Positions 43,349-53,840 of a DNA stretch of 64,000 nt are shown here, in pieces (the first letter of the stretch is position 1; every line of letters starts with the position of its first letter). This DNA is from Branchipolynoe longqiensis (lineage: Eukaryota > Annelida > Polychaeta > Phyllodocida > Polynoidae): assembly GCA_030323885.1 (NCBI GenBank), contig CM059187.1, forward strand, positions 88,145,726 to 88,209,725. Direction: 5' to 3'. The notes under the pieces are model-generated. The model saw nothing but the letters and a program-made list of their open reading frames with translations. It was not told where the DNA came from and searched no databases. A program made the position numbers and the translations under genes.

Positions 43349-44340
43349 ACTGGGGATAGTAACATTTGCCTTCTATCCCCAGCCCCTCGCAACGACGACC
43401 GGACGCGCATCGCAACACTCTTCCGAGCAGGCCTGGCGGCGGGGACGTGGGCCAACAAGAACCGGCAAGTCAAACGCTACCTCCAACACGCACACGACCG
43501 CCACTACGACCCCCGCCGCCCATCACAGTACGACCTCATGGCCTACGTCGCATCATTGGACGCCACACTAAGATCGCCCTCGGCTGTACTAAACTACTTC
43601 AGCGGGGCACGAACATGGGTCAGCACCAGCGAAGGCCAGACAGCCACGTTTGACACCTACGCGGTCTCAGTCATAAAACGTGGGGTCGTCCGGTCCTCCC
43701 TCCACCAACCGAGACAGGCCCCACCCATAACCCCAACAACCTTACTCCACATCACCAACCACTTCCGAGCCGTAGGCCGCCGCGCACGGGTCTTCACTGC
43801 AGCGCTACTCATGGGGTACTTCACCCTACTGAGGCAAGGCAACCTGCTCGTCACTGGCCGGAAGGACGACCCGGGCCACACCATCCAGGACGCGGACATC
43901 CATGATGCAGGTACCCACCTTGTCCTGCACGTCCGATCCACCAAGACCACCAGGCTGGCTCGCGACGCATTCTCCATCATAATCCGCATGAATGAGCAAC
44001 ACACCATCTGCCCCGTCCGAGCGTGGCGGGCCTACAGGAGGTCGACTCGGCCTGCCCCGCACGACCTCGCATTCGGGCTCCCCAATGGGGCCCCGCTCAC
44101 CGCTCCCACACTCCTGGCCGCTCTCCGAGCCGCGCTCCGAGCCGCCCGCCATCCGCACCCGGAAGCCTACACCCTCCACAGCCTCCGAAGAGGAGGAGCA
44201 CAGGCCTGTGCCAGGGCCGCGCATCCCTCAACGAAGTCCGGCAGCTGGGGAACTGGCGATCCTCGGCAGTTCACACCTACGTCCCGAAGGCGGCCTTCCC
44301 CTCAGCGACACAGGCCCTCCCCACATGTGGTTGAGGGCCT
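43349..44340 (+). pseudogene. Ngaro-type tyrosine recombinase, one-base frameshift near the C-terminus
   Basis: The frame continues directly from the RNase H stop. An N-terminal core-binding domain (FRAGLAAGTWANKNRQVKRY, then YDLMAYVASL and LNYFSGARTWV) precedes the catalytic domain. First Arg in LLRQGNLLV (43832-43834), Lys strand RSTKTTRLARD, HxxR box HSLRRGGAQA (His at 44177, Arg at 44186). After about 44216 the sense continues in the +1-position frame: LNEVRQLGNWRSSAVHTYVP, with Trp at 44254 and the catalytic Tyr at 44278-44280. So every catalytic residue survives but a single-base loss separates the Tyr from the rest. The role is integration of circular cDNA. Confidence 0.9.
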
Positions 44341-44452
44341 GAGTCGAACTTTACCTTAAACCGCATTGATCTGACATTACTTACTTGCTTTTTACATGAC
44401 TTTTGATTCAATAAAATTCCATAACATGGGCTCCTCGTTCGCGTGTTTAATT
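44329..44452 (+). repeat. Split direct repeat B1
   Basis: From GGTTGAGGGCCTGAGTC to CGTGTTTAATT. It contains AATAAA at 44410-44415. Its last bases overlap the first bases of A2. Confidence 0.95.
44410..44415 (+). terminator. Predicted poly(A) signal in B1
   Basis: AATAAA within TTCAATAAAATTCC, repeated in B2 at 44896-44901. Position after the recombinase frame fits 3'-end formation of the element RNA. Confidence 0.6.
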
Positions 44453-44776
44453 GTTCATGATGGTCTACCAACATGGATAATTTACACGCGTACGAGGAGC
44501 CCTACCCTCCCTCCCCTACCCACACCCACGCCCATCCCCTACCTCCTCCCTACACCCCTCCAACCCTACGGTGGCGCCATCTGAACTGAACCCCACCAAC
44601 TAAAAACCCTGCCGGAGACAGCCAAAACTACCACACGAGACTCTGACGTCACGATCTCGCCTCGCGAGACCCACGCCCTGCCTGACCTACATACGACCTA
44701 TATAACTGAGCAGCTCACTGCTCCTGCCACTACCAACCAGGCAGTCAGACGACCAAGACCACGCCACCAACTCAGC
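44449..44776 (+). repeat. Split direct repeat A2
   Basis: Two mismatches to A1 noticed (GAAGACAG against GGAGACAG, and CCTCTCGAG against CCTCGCGAG). The CRE-like and TATA sites are retained. Confidence 0.95.
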
Positions 44777-44814
44777 CGCCCACCCAACCCATCAAACGAA
44801 CAGTCAAACGCAAG

Positions 44815-44938
44815 GGTTGAGGGCCTGAGTCGAACTTTACCTTAAACCGCATTGATCTGACATTACTTACTTGCTTTTTACATGACTTTTGATTCAATAA
44901 AATTCCATAATATGGGCTCCTCGTTCGCGTGTTTAATT
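44815..44938 (+). repeat. Split direct repeat B2
   Basis: One mismatch to B1 noticed (ATAATATGGG against ATAACATGGG). It marks the right end of the element; the following bases ATTACTAGTAC belong to the target. Confidence 0.95.
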
Positions 44939-45229
44939 ATTACTAGTACAACAAAACATATTTCACCCCAAATGAGACAAAAAGTCTCCAAGATGGCTAA
45001 GAAAAAAATATTATAGGTCTGAATTTTAAAACGTTTTTTAAAGTTTTTTAAACAATTTTAAATTCCTGGAGGGGGAAATTTGAAAATAGGGGGAGTAATC
45101 TGAAAACTGTTTTTAATTTCCCTCCCGGGAATCTGAAAATGTTTTCAATTTCGCGGGAGGGAAATTAAAAACGTTTTCAGATTCCCGGGGGGAACTTGGA
45201 AAGGGGGAAAATTGAAATCGTTACGCCGG

Positions 45230-45810
45230 GTCACCCGAGACATTAGGATTTCAAAAAGAACACCCCGAGTGGAGTCTAAAAATACACGTGCCGTGTGCGA
45301 AACGACCCTACCCCAGTAACCCACGTCTTGACTGGGGGTGCTAGGAGCAATGATGTCACATTTGCGCTGGTACATGTAGGTTAACAGCTACCAGTACAAG
45401 TCCTACGTGTTTTTTTAATGTTTTTTGTCGTTGTAATAACCCAGATAAATTAAATAGAAATATAGCTAAACTATGCAATCATAAAATACTTTAAATCATA
45501 TTTTGCTGTAGTTATATCGGTTACCCCCCCCCCCCCTCCCCGCCCAATTACGGCCTTAGTGGGGATAGAGTAAAACCCACAAAAATATTTTATTATATTT
45601 TGGGTATCCTAGTAAAGGTACCATCTAAGTTTCAAGCAATTTACTCATTCTAGTCAAATTGCATAATCGGATGAAACCATAACATTTTCAAAACCTGAGC
45701 ACTTGCCTATGTTTGATACGACATATCCCATTTAGATACGGGTGCACTTAATAAACATGTATTGCTTCATAGAAGTAATATTATACTTATACTTATCCTC
45801 TTCTGCTTAA
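45230..45810. repeat. Spacer with a diverged family E fragment (45580-45790)
   Basis: GCATAATCGGATGAAACC and GATACGGGTGCACTTA correspond, in reverse, to the ends of family E. A run of C lies at 45524-45537. No gene. Confidence 0.45.
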
Positions 45811-46465
45811 GAAATTAGGCATCAATGCCTGTTAGCAGGTTTGGCCTGTCTAAGTGGGACCTAGTGAAATTATAGTTTTCGTGCGGCGAGCACTGACTGT
45901 AGCAGTAATTTACCCAGTGCTTATCGAGGCGTCCTTTGAAAGAGTTTAAGCTTGGGGTGTTCACTCCATCAGCTGGTAGTCTGTTCCAAGTGTTCCTAGC
46001 TCTTTCAGTGAGGAAGTTTTGATGAACTCGCTTGTTAGTCCTGGGTTTGACGATCTTCTTATTATGCTCTCTGGTTATGAGACCGTGTGTTGGCTCGAGT
46101 ATGAAATACTGGTTTTTGACTGTATACATCGCACTGAGGTGTTTGTAGATCTCAATGAGGTCTCCGCGGGCCCTTCTGTAGTATATATAGGCTTGGCAGG
46201 TTCAGTGCCCGTAGTCAGTCTTCGTGAGAGAAATTCTTCAGGGTTGGTACTAGATGGGTTGTGCACCTCAGTACTCTCTCGAGAAGTTCACAGTCCTTCC
46301 TGTACATTGGTGCCCATGCTGGATATCCATATTCTAGCTTGCATCATACCAGGGATGTGTATAGCTTGGTCAGACTGACTTCATCCAGGTATGTGTAAGT
46401 ACATCTTATGAGGCCGAGTGTTCTATTGCCTTTCCCAGCCTGTGTCTCAAGATGAATAAAGACAT
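45811..46465 (-). pseudogene. 5'-truncated CR1/L2-like LINE: C-terminus of ORF2 and 3' end
   Basis: Read on the minus strand, the sequence begins near 46450 with NRTLGLIRCTYTYLDEVSL, then KLEYGYPAWAPMYRKDCELL, LNLPSL, RRARGDLIEIYKHL, and finally an open 104-codon stretch (46129-45815) with LEPTHGLITREHNKKI, RNTWNRLPADG and NSFKGRLDKHW. This is the recognisable C-terminal domain after the RT in CR1/L2 ORF2. At least one stop (after SHED) and a frameshift near 46190 break it. The 3' end carries short repeats of ATAAGT at about 45783-45800, like the simple tails of this clade. It differs enough from the copy at 1-2247 that I cannot say they are the same family. Confidence 0.85.
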
Positions 46466-46690
46466 TAACTCAATGTAATAGAATGTGTACCTATTGCAAG
46501 GCATACAAGCCTCTGAAGATAAGCATTTTGACAAGCATACAAACATTATGTTGCATGTTTAAACTTCAAATATTTCCAAAGTTAGGCATTTTTTTAAATC
46601 AAAGTTACTTCAAAATAAGGTAATGTAAATTGCAATGTTCAAACTAATGTATATTTATATATATATATATATATACATATATATTGTCGA
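46466..46690. repeat. Family E fragment and (TA)n run
   Basis: AAACTTCAAATATTTCCAAAG and AATCAAAGTTACTTCAAAAT resemble parts of family E in reverse. A TA microsatellite follows at 46655-46685. Confidence 0.5.
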
Positions 46691-46900
46691 ATGACGGTCT
46701 GGCGCGCCAGCAGTTAGGATTTGGCCTGCTATTTTTGAGCCGGTGGTGGCGCCACCGGTTCCAGGATGGAAGGAATGCAGCAAATACATGGTGAGTATTC
46801 AGTGGTCATAAATGGATAATAATAATAATAATAATAATTCCCTTACGCACATTTATACTCGCATAATGCTTATTCATCAGATATTTATATAGATATATAG
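46691..46900 (+). repeat. Diverged family F copy with (AAT)n
   Basis: GGTGGCGCCACCGG, then (AATAAT)n and TTCCCTTACGCACATTTATACTCGCATAAT follow the order at 20611-20665. Confidence 0.55.
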
Positions 46901-47228
46901 ATATAGATATTTAGATATATAATATAAATATATATACTTAAAACATGCCAGAAACTCAAAACCCTGGGGTTATGCAAATTTAGCGCGTGGAAGTGCTGAA
47001 ACAGTGAAAGAACATGCGCAAATTTCCCATAAAACCGCATTCCATTCGTGGTGGCGAACCCTTCGCACTTCCGGTGGCCAGGTATTTGATATATTGCCGT
47101 GTATCTGCAATTCAATAGTTCAATCTAATGAGAACCGGAAGCAGTCACATACCTCGGCGTAGCGCCTTTCTATTGCTCGATACACCTGCCGGTTTCCTGA
47201 CCCTGTCATAAGTGAGCACATCAGTCTA
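46901..47228. other. No gene seen
   Basis: AT-rich start, then unique sequence to the next SINE. Confidence 0.4.
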
Positions 47229-47238
47229 GTCCATGAAG

Positions 47239-47578
47239 TTTGGTTGGTTGGTTGTTGGAGATTTACGTCCTGGCAACATCTAAGGTCATATCTGGACGGG
47301 TAGCGACTTATGACAGTGCGCACTCATGGCAAATTTATAGTGCTGCCCCATTGGGAAATCAGGCCGCTGGCACCATGACCCGATATCCCACTCAGTCACA
47401 TTATCCTGACACTAAGCTAACCAGTCCTTGCCCTAGCCTATATATGCCGTGTACTAGGCTAGGAAGCGACAAGTATCAATTTTAAAGTCATTGGTTTGAT
47501 TCGATCGACCGGGAACCGAACTCCCGACCTTCCGCACGTGAGGCCCGCGCTCTGCTGATTAAGTCACCGCGCCCGGTC
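47239..47578 (-). repeat. Full-length tRNA-derived SINE, type-B head, with 10-bp target duplication
   Basis: Perfect duplications GTCCATGAAG at 47229-47238 and 47579-47588 bound 340 bp. The minus-strand head includes GCGCGGTGACTTAATCAGC and a B box GGTTCCCGGTC-like segment. Confidence 0.93.
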
Positions 47579-47588
47579 GTCCATGAAG

Positions 47589-48198
47589 AACATATATATC
47601 TAATTTATATACATCGATTTATCAAATCTACACTGGGAATCGCGTTAAAACTAGTACCAGTACATGCAGGAATGTACTTCTCACTATTTACCAAAAGGTA
47701 TGTGACTAGAAAGCGCGAAACTTCGAAAAGAAATATTTTTTAATGCTGGCATATTTTCTTCTTCTTCTTTTTCTTCAAATATGATTCATCACCGTCGTCG
47801 CATGAGATAAATATTAAATAGCGCGACTTCATTCCCACCTTTGCTGTCACCTTCAGGTGAGGCTGATCGTACACAAATAAAACACATTAAAGGCGTCGAA
47901 TGGGTGCCTGCCTGCCTGCCTGCACACGGCCAGAAGGGCACGCCTGGATTGTTTATTCAGAATTCCTCACCACCGTGGCAGGGTGGGTTGTGTTGTGTGC
48001 TGCGAGGTGAATTAGCTGCCCACAGAAGCAGTGTGTGGTATGCTCAGCCAGGCAGGGTGCGTGCGCAACAGATCTCACAGCGATTGCCGGAATTCAGCGG
48101 TAAGCTATTTCGGCTGCGAGCACCTTTTCTGGGGAAGAATCGGAATGGCCCGTGGAAGTATGCCATGCAGTTTTTACTAGCATAATGATGTGCCCATC

Positions 48199-48230
<32 letters not shown>
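47589..48230. other. Unique sequence, no gene supported
   Basis: Moderately GC-rich at 47840-48180. Donor-like GGTAAGC occurs at 48100 but no convincing exon frame accompanies it. (TA)n at 48200-48233. Confidence 0.4.
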
Positions 48231-48232
<2 letters not shown>

Positions 48233-48235
48233 TGA

Positions 48236-48425
48236 AGTGGGCGAGACTACTCGCCCTGTGGCATTCACGGGCGTGCGCCGATTAACCCGTATTTGGAAAT
48301 ACGGGCTACTCACCATGGCAGACCGCGAATGCCAAACATTCACGGGGCACCGGGTTTCTGGCCGTAAAGCGTTGCTAAGAGACGCAAATTGCGACTCCCC
48401 TGGCAACGATGGGAGGTCGGGCGTT
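48236..48425. repeat. Cluster of short perfect hairpins
   Basis: GGGCGAGACTACTCGCCC (48239-48256) and CCCGTATTTGGAAATACGGG (48289-48308 region) are perfect inverted repeats with short loops. Others such as GAATGCCAAACATTC follow. Function unknown. Confidence 0.6.
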
Positions 48426-49180
48426 CGGACCCAGACCGATCAGACGTATTTAATGATGCTCTGATGTTTTAGCCGAGTTTTAGGTCTATTTTATCGAAAT
48501 TCTAAACTTGTGTGAAATTAAAGATTAGGGGAGGGGTTGGTATGATACTTCTACGACATATGCTGCGAACAATGTTAGTTTTGGTTAAGAATAAAAAGCA
48601 GTGAGCTCTTGGAAAAGTAAATTGGAACGTTCCTTGCATTCTTTACTATCCTCTAGATTTCGATGGAGTAAACCGCTATGGTTGAACTTAACATTGGATT
48701 GCTTTATATATATAATTAAGGGCCTTAAGCCTAAATAGGCCTTATGCAGCTACGTAGCCCATCTGCGGGGAGATTATACCAGACATATGAACAGATTTAA
48801 TGTATAGATCTTTTGGGCTAAAATAAGACAGTAACTTAGGCTGATTATCAGTGACAGCTGTAGTGACACTAGCGCATCTGCTTATTTCTGGATCAATTTA
48901 AACATATTAAATACACCGTAAGGCGAGTAGACCAGCCAGTTAGTTGAAATAACCAAGTAATTGCTTTAGGCCAAAAAATGCGAGAGGGGGCAAACCTCTG
49001 TATTTAGACAATACTCTGGCTGGCCGACTTTAGCCCGGGAAGGACACTGACGGACATGGACTACCTGGAGGCGGGACGAGGAGCAGCGGTGGGCCGCGGC
49101 TGGCCCAGGAAATTCACATGGAAATAATTATATAAATTAACATGAAGGCTCGCCTTAAGTGGGGGGTGGATTAGCCCGAC
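48426..49180. other. No gene or repeat recognised
   Basis: AT-rich unique sequence; only short frames. Confidence 0.4.
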
Positions 49181-49184
49181 GGTT

Positions 49185-49260
49185 AAATATATATATATAT
49201 ATATATATATGGATAGTAATACATATATATATATATACATATATATGGATAGTACTAAAC
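49185..49260. repeat. (TA)n microsatellites with two copies of ATGGATAGTA
   Basis: TATATATGGATAGTAATAC and TATATATGGATAGTACTAA flank the TA runs. Confidence 0.8.
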
Positions 49261-49261
49261 C

Positions 49262-49372
49262 CTCTCTGTAGTGCCTCCCCCCCCCCCCACTATCCGGGGG
49301 TGGGGGTCCCAGCATGCACCGCTCCACCCCCTGCGCAGGGCTTGACACTCCACTCGCTCGGAAAAAATGTTT
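49262..49372 (-). repeat. Dispersed repeat with a C-run/G-run hairpin, copy 2
   Basis: CTGTAGTGCC, a run of about 13 C, a short loop, a G run (GGGGGTGGGGG), then GTCCCAGC and CTCCACTCGCTCGGAA. This is the reverse-orientation counterpart of 30490-30590. Confidence 0.7.
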
Positions 49373-49465
49373 AAGTCATTGGTTTTTATATATATATGTA
49401 TATATATATATGATATGCCCTTTTTTGTCTACAACTAATGCACTCCTCCGACTCCTTTGCAACCA

Positions 49466-49795
49466 GATGGGACGTGTGAATCGATAAAAGCACTGCCCAG
49501 CTTCCCACGCGAAAGATTGTGGGTTCGAATCCCGGTCAAATCAAACAAATTACTTATAATATTTATACTTATCGCTAAGTAGCCCTGGCACTGGTTTCGG
49601 TGTTATGGGGACAGTATACAAGGATCGGTTTGCTCAATCAGTGTCTGGGCAGATAAAGGATCTTGGATCATGATGTTGGCGGTACAATTAATCTTTCAGT
49701 GAGGCAGCACTATAAAGTTGCCATGGGTGCGCATTCACAAGTCAGTGCCCGTGCTGATATTACCTTTGATGTTGCCAAGGTCAGGAAACCCAGAG
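49466..49795 (+). repeat. tRNA-derived SINE, diverged type-B head
   Basis: GGACGTGTGAATCGATAAAAGC (eroded A box) and GTGGGTTCGAATCCCGGTC (good B box). The body is recognisable to TGATGTTGCCAAGG. Confidence 0.85.
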
Positions 49796-50160
49796 AGGCA
49801 AAGTGAATGCTTTGCTTCAGCAGCAAAGAATTGCGATCCACCATAGACCCTAGGTAATCTTGGACATTTGAATATGTTTTAAATTGTATGTGATGTCCGG
49901 CATTTCAGTGTGAACAGCACTATTATTCTGTGTTTTTTTATTTTAAATATCTCCAAAGTTAACCCTTTTATAATCAAATTCGCTCCATGCTTAAAGTTGC
50001 ATGGTCCGATGACGTTTGAATTGTTGTCTTATTTTTTAGATAAATATATCAAATTGATCGTTATGAGCTACTAATCATTGGTCCGGAGTCATTCTGATGA
50101 AAAATGACTAGTTTTGAAGCAATTTGAGCTGAAAGAGCCCAAAATAATGTTGGCAAGCTT
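49796..50160 (+). repeat. Family E fragment (49899-50155) with short spacer
   Basis: GATAAATATATCAAATTGATCGTTATGAGC and AATAATGTTGGCAAGC parallel 3915-4040, in shortened form. Confidence 0.5.
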
Positions 50161-50545
50161 GCCAAAAGTCCTTTGGCTATGACCCAGATGGTCATCTCGC
50201 GGTGACCATGTGGTGTGAGATGACTTACTAATCCTTGAACCTGACAGGGCTGTAGGTTGGTGTATAGTTGTCACGCGGAAAGATTTGACCCTACATACCC
50301 CACACATCCTACGGGTGCAACTATTGAGAAAGTTTTGCTGAATAGAAGGAGACACGAAACCAATATAATAGAACATGCCATGGCTAAAGCCAATGCCATA
50401 AGAATTTTGACGTGTTGGGCTGAATTAATTTGGTGCCTTTTCACTTCAAATATCTCCAAAGTTAGCCATTTAAAATATGTCATGGCCCACCAGAAACCCG
50501 GAAATATAAAAGCCAGATAACATGTACACCAACAACATAATCAAA
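50161..50545. other. No gene seen
   Basis: Unique or heavily diverged sequence; a short family E-like word at 50445-50475. Confidence 0.4.
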
Positions 50546-50549
50546 TCAA

Positions 50550-50810
50550 ATCCAAACAAACATAACCCAACCACCTATGTACAAGCCTATAACATGTAAA
50601 AAAGAGTAGGCTAGTATAGAATTAAGTAGAAAAAAAGTGGAAAACCCTTCCCAAGGATACCCCAAAACACTAACATAGATCACTGACCCAAGATATAACT
50701 TTAAGAAACACAAAACTATAACTGCCCAGCATTGAAAACAAGCTCGATCATCTGAACTCACATGCTATGGACAGCATAAACACCCCATAAAAAAAAATTG
50801 AAATGTCAAA
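50550..50810 (+). repeat. Interspersed repeat shared with 5460-5740
   Basis: AAGTAGAAAAAAAGTGGAAAA, GCCCAGCATTGAAAAC and CATGCTATGGACAGCATAAA follow the same order as at 5480-5690. Confidence 0.6.
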
Positions 50811-50984
50811 CTAAAGTTTACCCGATTGCAACAATTAACCTGATTTGTTTATCTCAGAAAATTCCAGAAACTCAAAACCATCGGACCATACAGCTTTAAA
50901 TCAAGTGTCTTATAATAATCAGCCTGATATATTTATCTTAATATTGTAGTCATTCAAAAACCCTTGAATTAAGCAGCTTTTCAA

Positions 50985-51034
50985 TCCTGGTGTGACCTTA
51001 GATGTTGCCAGGACGTAAAACTCCAATAACCAAT
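50985..51034 (+). repeat. SINE 3'-tail fragment
   Basis: GACCTTAGATGTTGCCAGGACGTAAAACTCC with adjoining bases only. Confidence 0.75.
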
Positions 51035-51204
51035 TAACGCAGCTTTTCTTCCTTCCCCACTCTTTCCTCCGATATAGTCCGACCGCACATGCGCACACAA
51101 CTTGAATAACAACAACCATAATCCCCCCCCCCCCTCCCCCCTCAGCCCACGCGGGTTCATTTATTGCCCACATGTGCATTCCAATTAATGCCAGATGCCG
51201 AAGC

Positions 51205-51445
51205 TTGTTTGTTTGTTGGAGTTTCACCTCCTTGCAATATATAAGGTCATATCAGGACTGGTACAGATTTGTGATAGTGCGCGCTCATGGCGACTGCATA
51301 GTGCTGCCCCACTTGGAAATCAGGCCACTGGCACCATGACCTGATATCCCACTCAGTCAGATTATCCTGGCACCTTGGTAACTTGTCTTTGCACTATCCT
51401 ATTAATGCTGAGCGTCAGGCTCGGAAGTGAAAAGTATCGATTTGT
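51205..51445 (-). repeat. tRNA-derived SINE, headless
   Basis: Body on the minus strand from GTTGGAGTTTCACCTCC to the AGGCTCGGAAGTGAAAAGTA region; the head is replaced by unrelated sequence. Confidence 0.8.
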
Positions 51446-51559
51446 AGTTATTTGTGGGGCTTTGTGGGGTGATGATCGGGCAGCTGGTTGGAACGAGTCA
51501 CGTGATCTGAGCAGGCGCACGCTTCGCTGCAGAGCCACCCACGTGCCAGTTTGGCCCGT

Positions 51560-52072
51560 TTGTTTGTTTGTTGGGGCTTTACGTCCTAGCACCATATAAT
51601 GTATATAATGTATTATATAATATATATATAAGTAGCGGAGAGTTCGTTTCAAGTGCATATTGGTTTGGACGATAGTCACGCCTCTGCGCCTTGCTGCCAC
51701 CTACCAGCGCCAGTGGCGCCAGTGGCGCCACCGCCAGCAGTGTATACCCAGTGCTCGCGCCAGTTTGCGCCACTTCTTCACCGATTTCAATATCAGGGCG
51801 GGTACCGACTTATGACAGGGCGCGCACTCATGGCGACTTTATAGTGCTGCCTTACTGGGAGACTAGGCCACTAACCCGATATCCCACTCAGTCAGATTAT
51901 TCTGATACTGAGCTAACCAGTCCTTTCCCTATCCTATCCTAGTAATGCCGAAGACCATGTTAGGTAGCGACAAGTATCAATTTGATAAGTTCCTGGTTTG
52001 ACTCGGCCGAAAATCGAACTCCCGACCTTCCGCACCAGAATCCTGCGTTCTATCGATTCGGTCACCTGCGAC
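51560..52072 (-). repeat. tRNA-derived SINE, type-B head, split by a ~190-bp insertion
   Basis: The tail (51560-51600, TTGGGGCTTTACGTCCTAGC) and the rest of the body plus head (51788-52072, ending in CGGTCACC on the plus strand) belong to one SINE. The insertion between them has a TA run and CCAGTGGCGCCAGTGGCGCC. Confidence 0.8.
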
Positions 52073-52231
52073 AGTTTGGCCCGTTCCACCTGACTGACAT
52101 AGCAAACTTGTAGAACAGAGGACAGGAAACAGGATAATAACAGTAAGGATAACACAGGATAATTACATAATAATATGTTTATACAAAAAGAAGTGTTCAT
52201 TGCATAACGTTGAAGTAAGCATTCAGTGTGT

Positions 52232-52340
52232 TTCTTTCTTGGGGTTTTACATCTTAGCAACTCTTACGGTCATATCATGACAGGCACCAATTTGTGACTG
52301 CGCACTCATGGCGACTTTATATAGTGCTGCCCCACTGGGA
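52232..52340 (-). repeat. SINE 3'-body fragment
   Basis: GGGGTTTTACATCTTAGCAAC to GTGCTGCCCCACTGGGA only. Confidence 0.8.
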
Positions 52341-52459
52341 TGTATCACATTTTAGAGAACCAGCATGCAAGGAAGGGAGCTATGTGTAAATGTTTCAGTC
52401 TTATGAAGTTTATCTGAAATCCAATCACCAGGAAGCAGCGAGAGCAGGTAAAGTGTTGA

Positions 52460-52493
<34 letters not shown>

Positions 52494-52727
52494 GGGGGGG
52501 GTTGGCACGGGTAGCGGATGAGGCAATATTTCTACTCACACAGCAAAACACTGGCAGGGTGAATTTGTTGGCGATTTTTGTGTGTGTGACTGTGTATATG
52601 GACGCTGCCCATAACGGCTAAGTCAATAATTGATCTGGACATCCAGCTTGATGGAAGACTATTGTGCAAGATCACACGGTTGGCTCTGTGTACATGTTCC
52701 TAGTAACATTATGTAATCAATGCGGCA
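52341..52727. repeat. Spacer with a (GT)n and long G run at 52464-52501
   Basis: A GTGTGTG tract leads into more than 20 consecutive G. Otherwise unremarkable. Confidence 0.7.
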
Positions 52728-52934
52728 TAGACCAATAGAGAGATGGGTTACATATAACGGGCAAATTTCTCACACACAAAAACTGAAGGAATAAAAGACC
52801 CTCCTTCTCTTTTTTGTTTTGCCATTAACGGTTTCTAATTAACAGTTACTTTTGGGTTATAAATATATATGAGCATATATATATATTATATATATTATAT
52901 ATATATATATTTATATCCCAAAAGTCATTCTGTA

Positions 52935-52981
<47 letters not shown>

Positions 52982-53840
52982 TTATATATATGAAGGCCGA
53001 CTCCAGTACACAATGAGAAGACAAGACAAAGTAGTGGGTTGAGATAAATATATTCTCTGGCATAGGGAATATGATGCCCTAGCCTAAAAAAAACAACCTG
53101 GGCATGAGTGACAGTGTAGCTTCCCAGTTGGGATCGTGCTGGTAGCAGCGCCGCCGGTCACGTGGTTGGGGGGGGGGATACATCAAGTAAGGTACCCCAT
53201 CAATAATAAAGTAGTAAATAAACACCTAGTCCCCTTCCGTGCCTTTATACTCGCAAAATACGTATACATCACATATATATAAGAATAGATATGCACAATA
53301 TGCATGTGACACACGACAGAGACCAATAGAAAGATAGGTTACATAAAACACATTGCTCACAATGAAGAAATGAAACACCTTCCTTCTTTTTTCCCATTAA
53401 CAGTCAAAACTGTTATTTTTACAAATATATTCATGTACATATGTCGAAAGGTAATTATGCATATGTATGTATATATATGTGCTCCATAATCTAGTATGGG
53501 AATATAAACAAGGACACTCCCACTTATCGGTTCTCTTCTATATATTAGGTATTACCTACTATCCTACTGTCAGATGAGTTAGTTCCTGCTTCTGACACTA
53601 TGGTGCCACCTGTGAGTGGCTCCTGGCCACCCTGATACCAGCTGTGTCTGGTCACTACCGCCTCCAGACCTGCTCGGATGGTCAGATTTTATGACACGCT
53701 GCATGAACCAATAAGAAGATATGTTACATAGGGCACACTGCTCACCAAACACTTAAGGAATGCAATATCATATTTCATGTTTTTCCATCATCACTTTCCT
53801 TTTATCAGTTACTCTTGATTATATATGTATGCATGTATGT
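52728..53840 (+). repeat. Three diverged copies of a ~140-bp repeat, with TA satellites and repeats F and G between
   Basis: ACCAATAGAGAGATGGGTTACAT (52731), ACCAATAGAAAGATAGGTTACAT (53323) and ACCAATAAGAAGATATGTTACAT (53706), each with a similar TTCCTTC...CCATTA downstream. A family F end is at 53205-53285 and a family G segment at 53476-53688. The cluster may be the remains of a YR element's terminal repeats. Confidence 0.6.

Larger units (their letters stand above)
37984..44938 (+). mobile_element. Ngaro-type tyrosine-recombinase retrotransposon with split direct repeats
   Basis: A 6955-bp element laid out A1 (37984-38311), gag, RT-RNase H, YR, B1 (44329-44452), A2 (44449-44776), B2 (44815-44938). 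I counted two mismatches over 328 bp between A1 and A2 and one over 124 bp between B1 and B2, so insertion was recent. Split direct repeats together with a tyrosine recombinase and no LTR or DDE integrase place it among Ngaro/PAT-like elements of the DIRS order. No methyltransferase domain is visible between RNase H and YR, which favours Ngaro. Coding lesions are few: one stop in gag, a frame change in RT, a stop before YR and a one-base shift in YR. Confidence 0.93.
37775..45229. mobile_element. Older foldback element interrupted by the Ngaro-type retrotransposon
   Basis: Left arm (37775-37920): GGTGTAAAGATTTCAAATTC, GAAGTTCCCC, GGGAATTTGAAAACGTTTTC, TTTCCCTCCC. Right arm (45040-45229), read in reverse: GGCGTAACGATTTCAATTTTC, AAGTTCCCCC, GGGAATCTGAAAACGTTTTT, TTTCCCTCCC. 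The arms are clearly inverted copies separated by the retrotransposon at 37984-44938, which therefore landed in the middle of this element. No target duplication was established. Confidence 0.75.
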
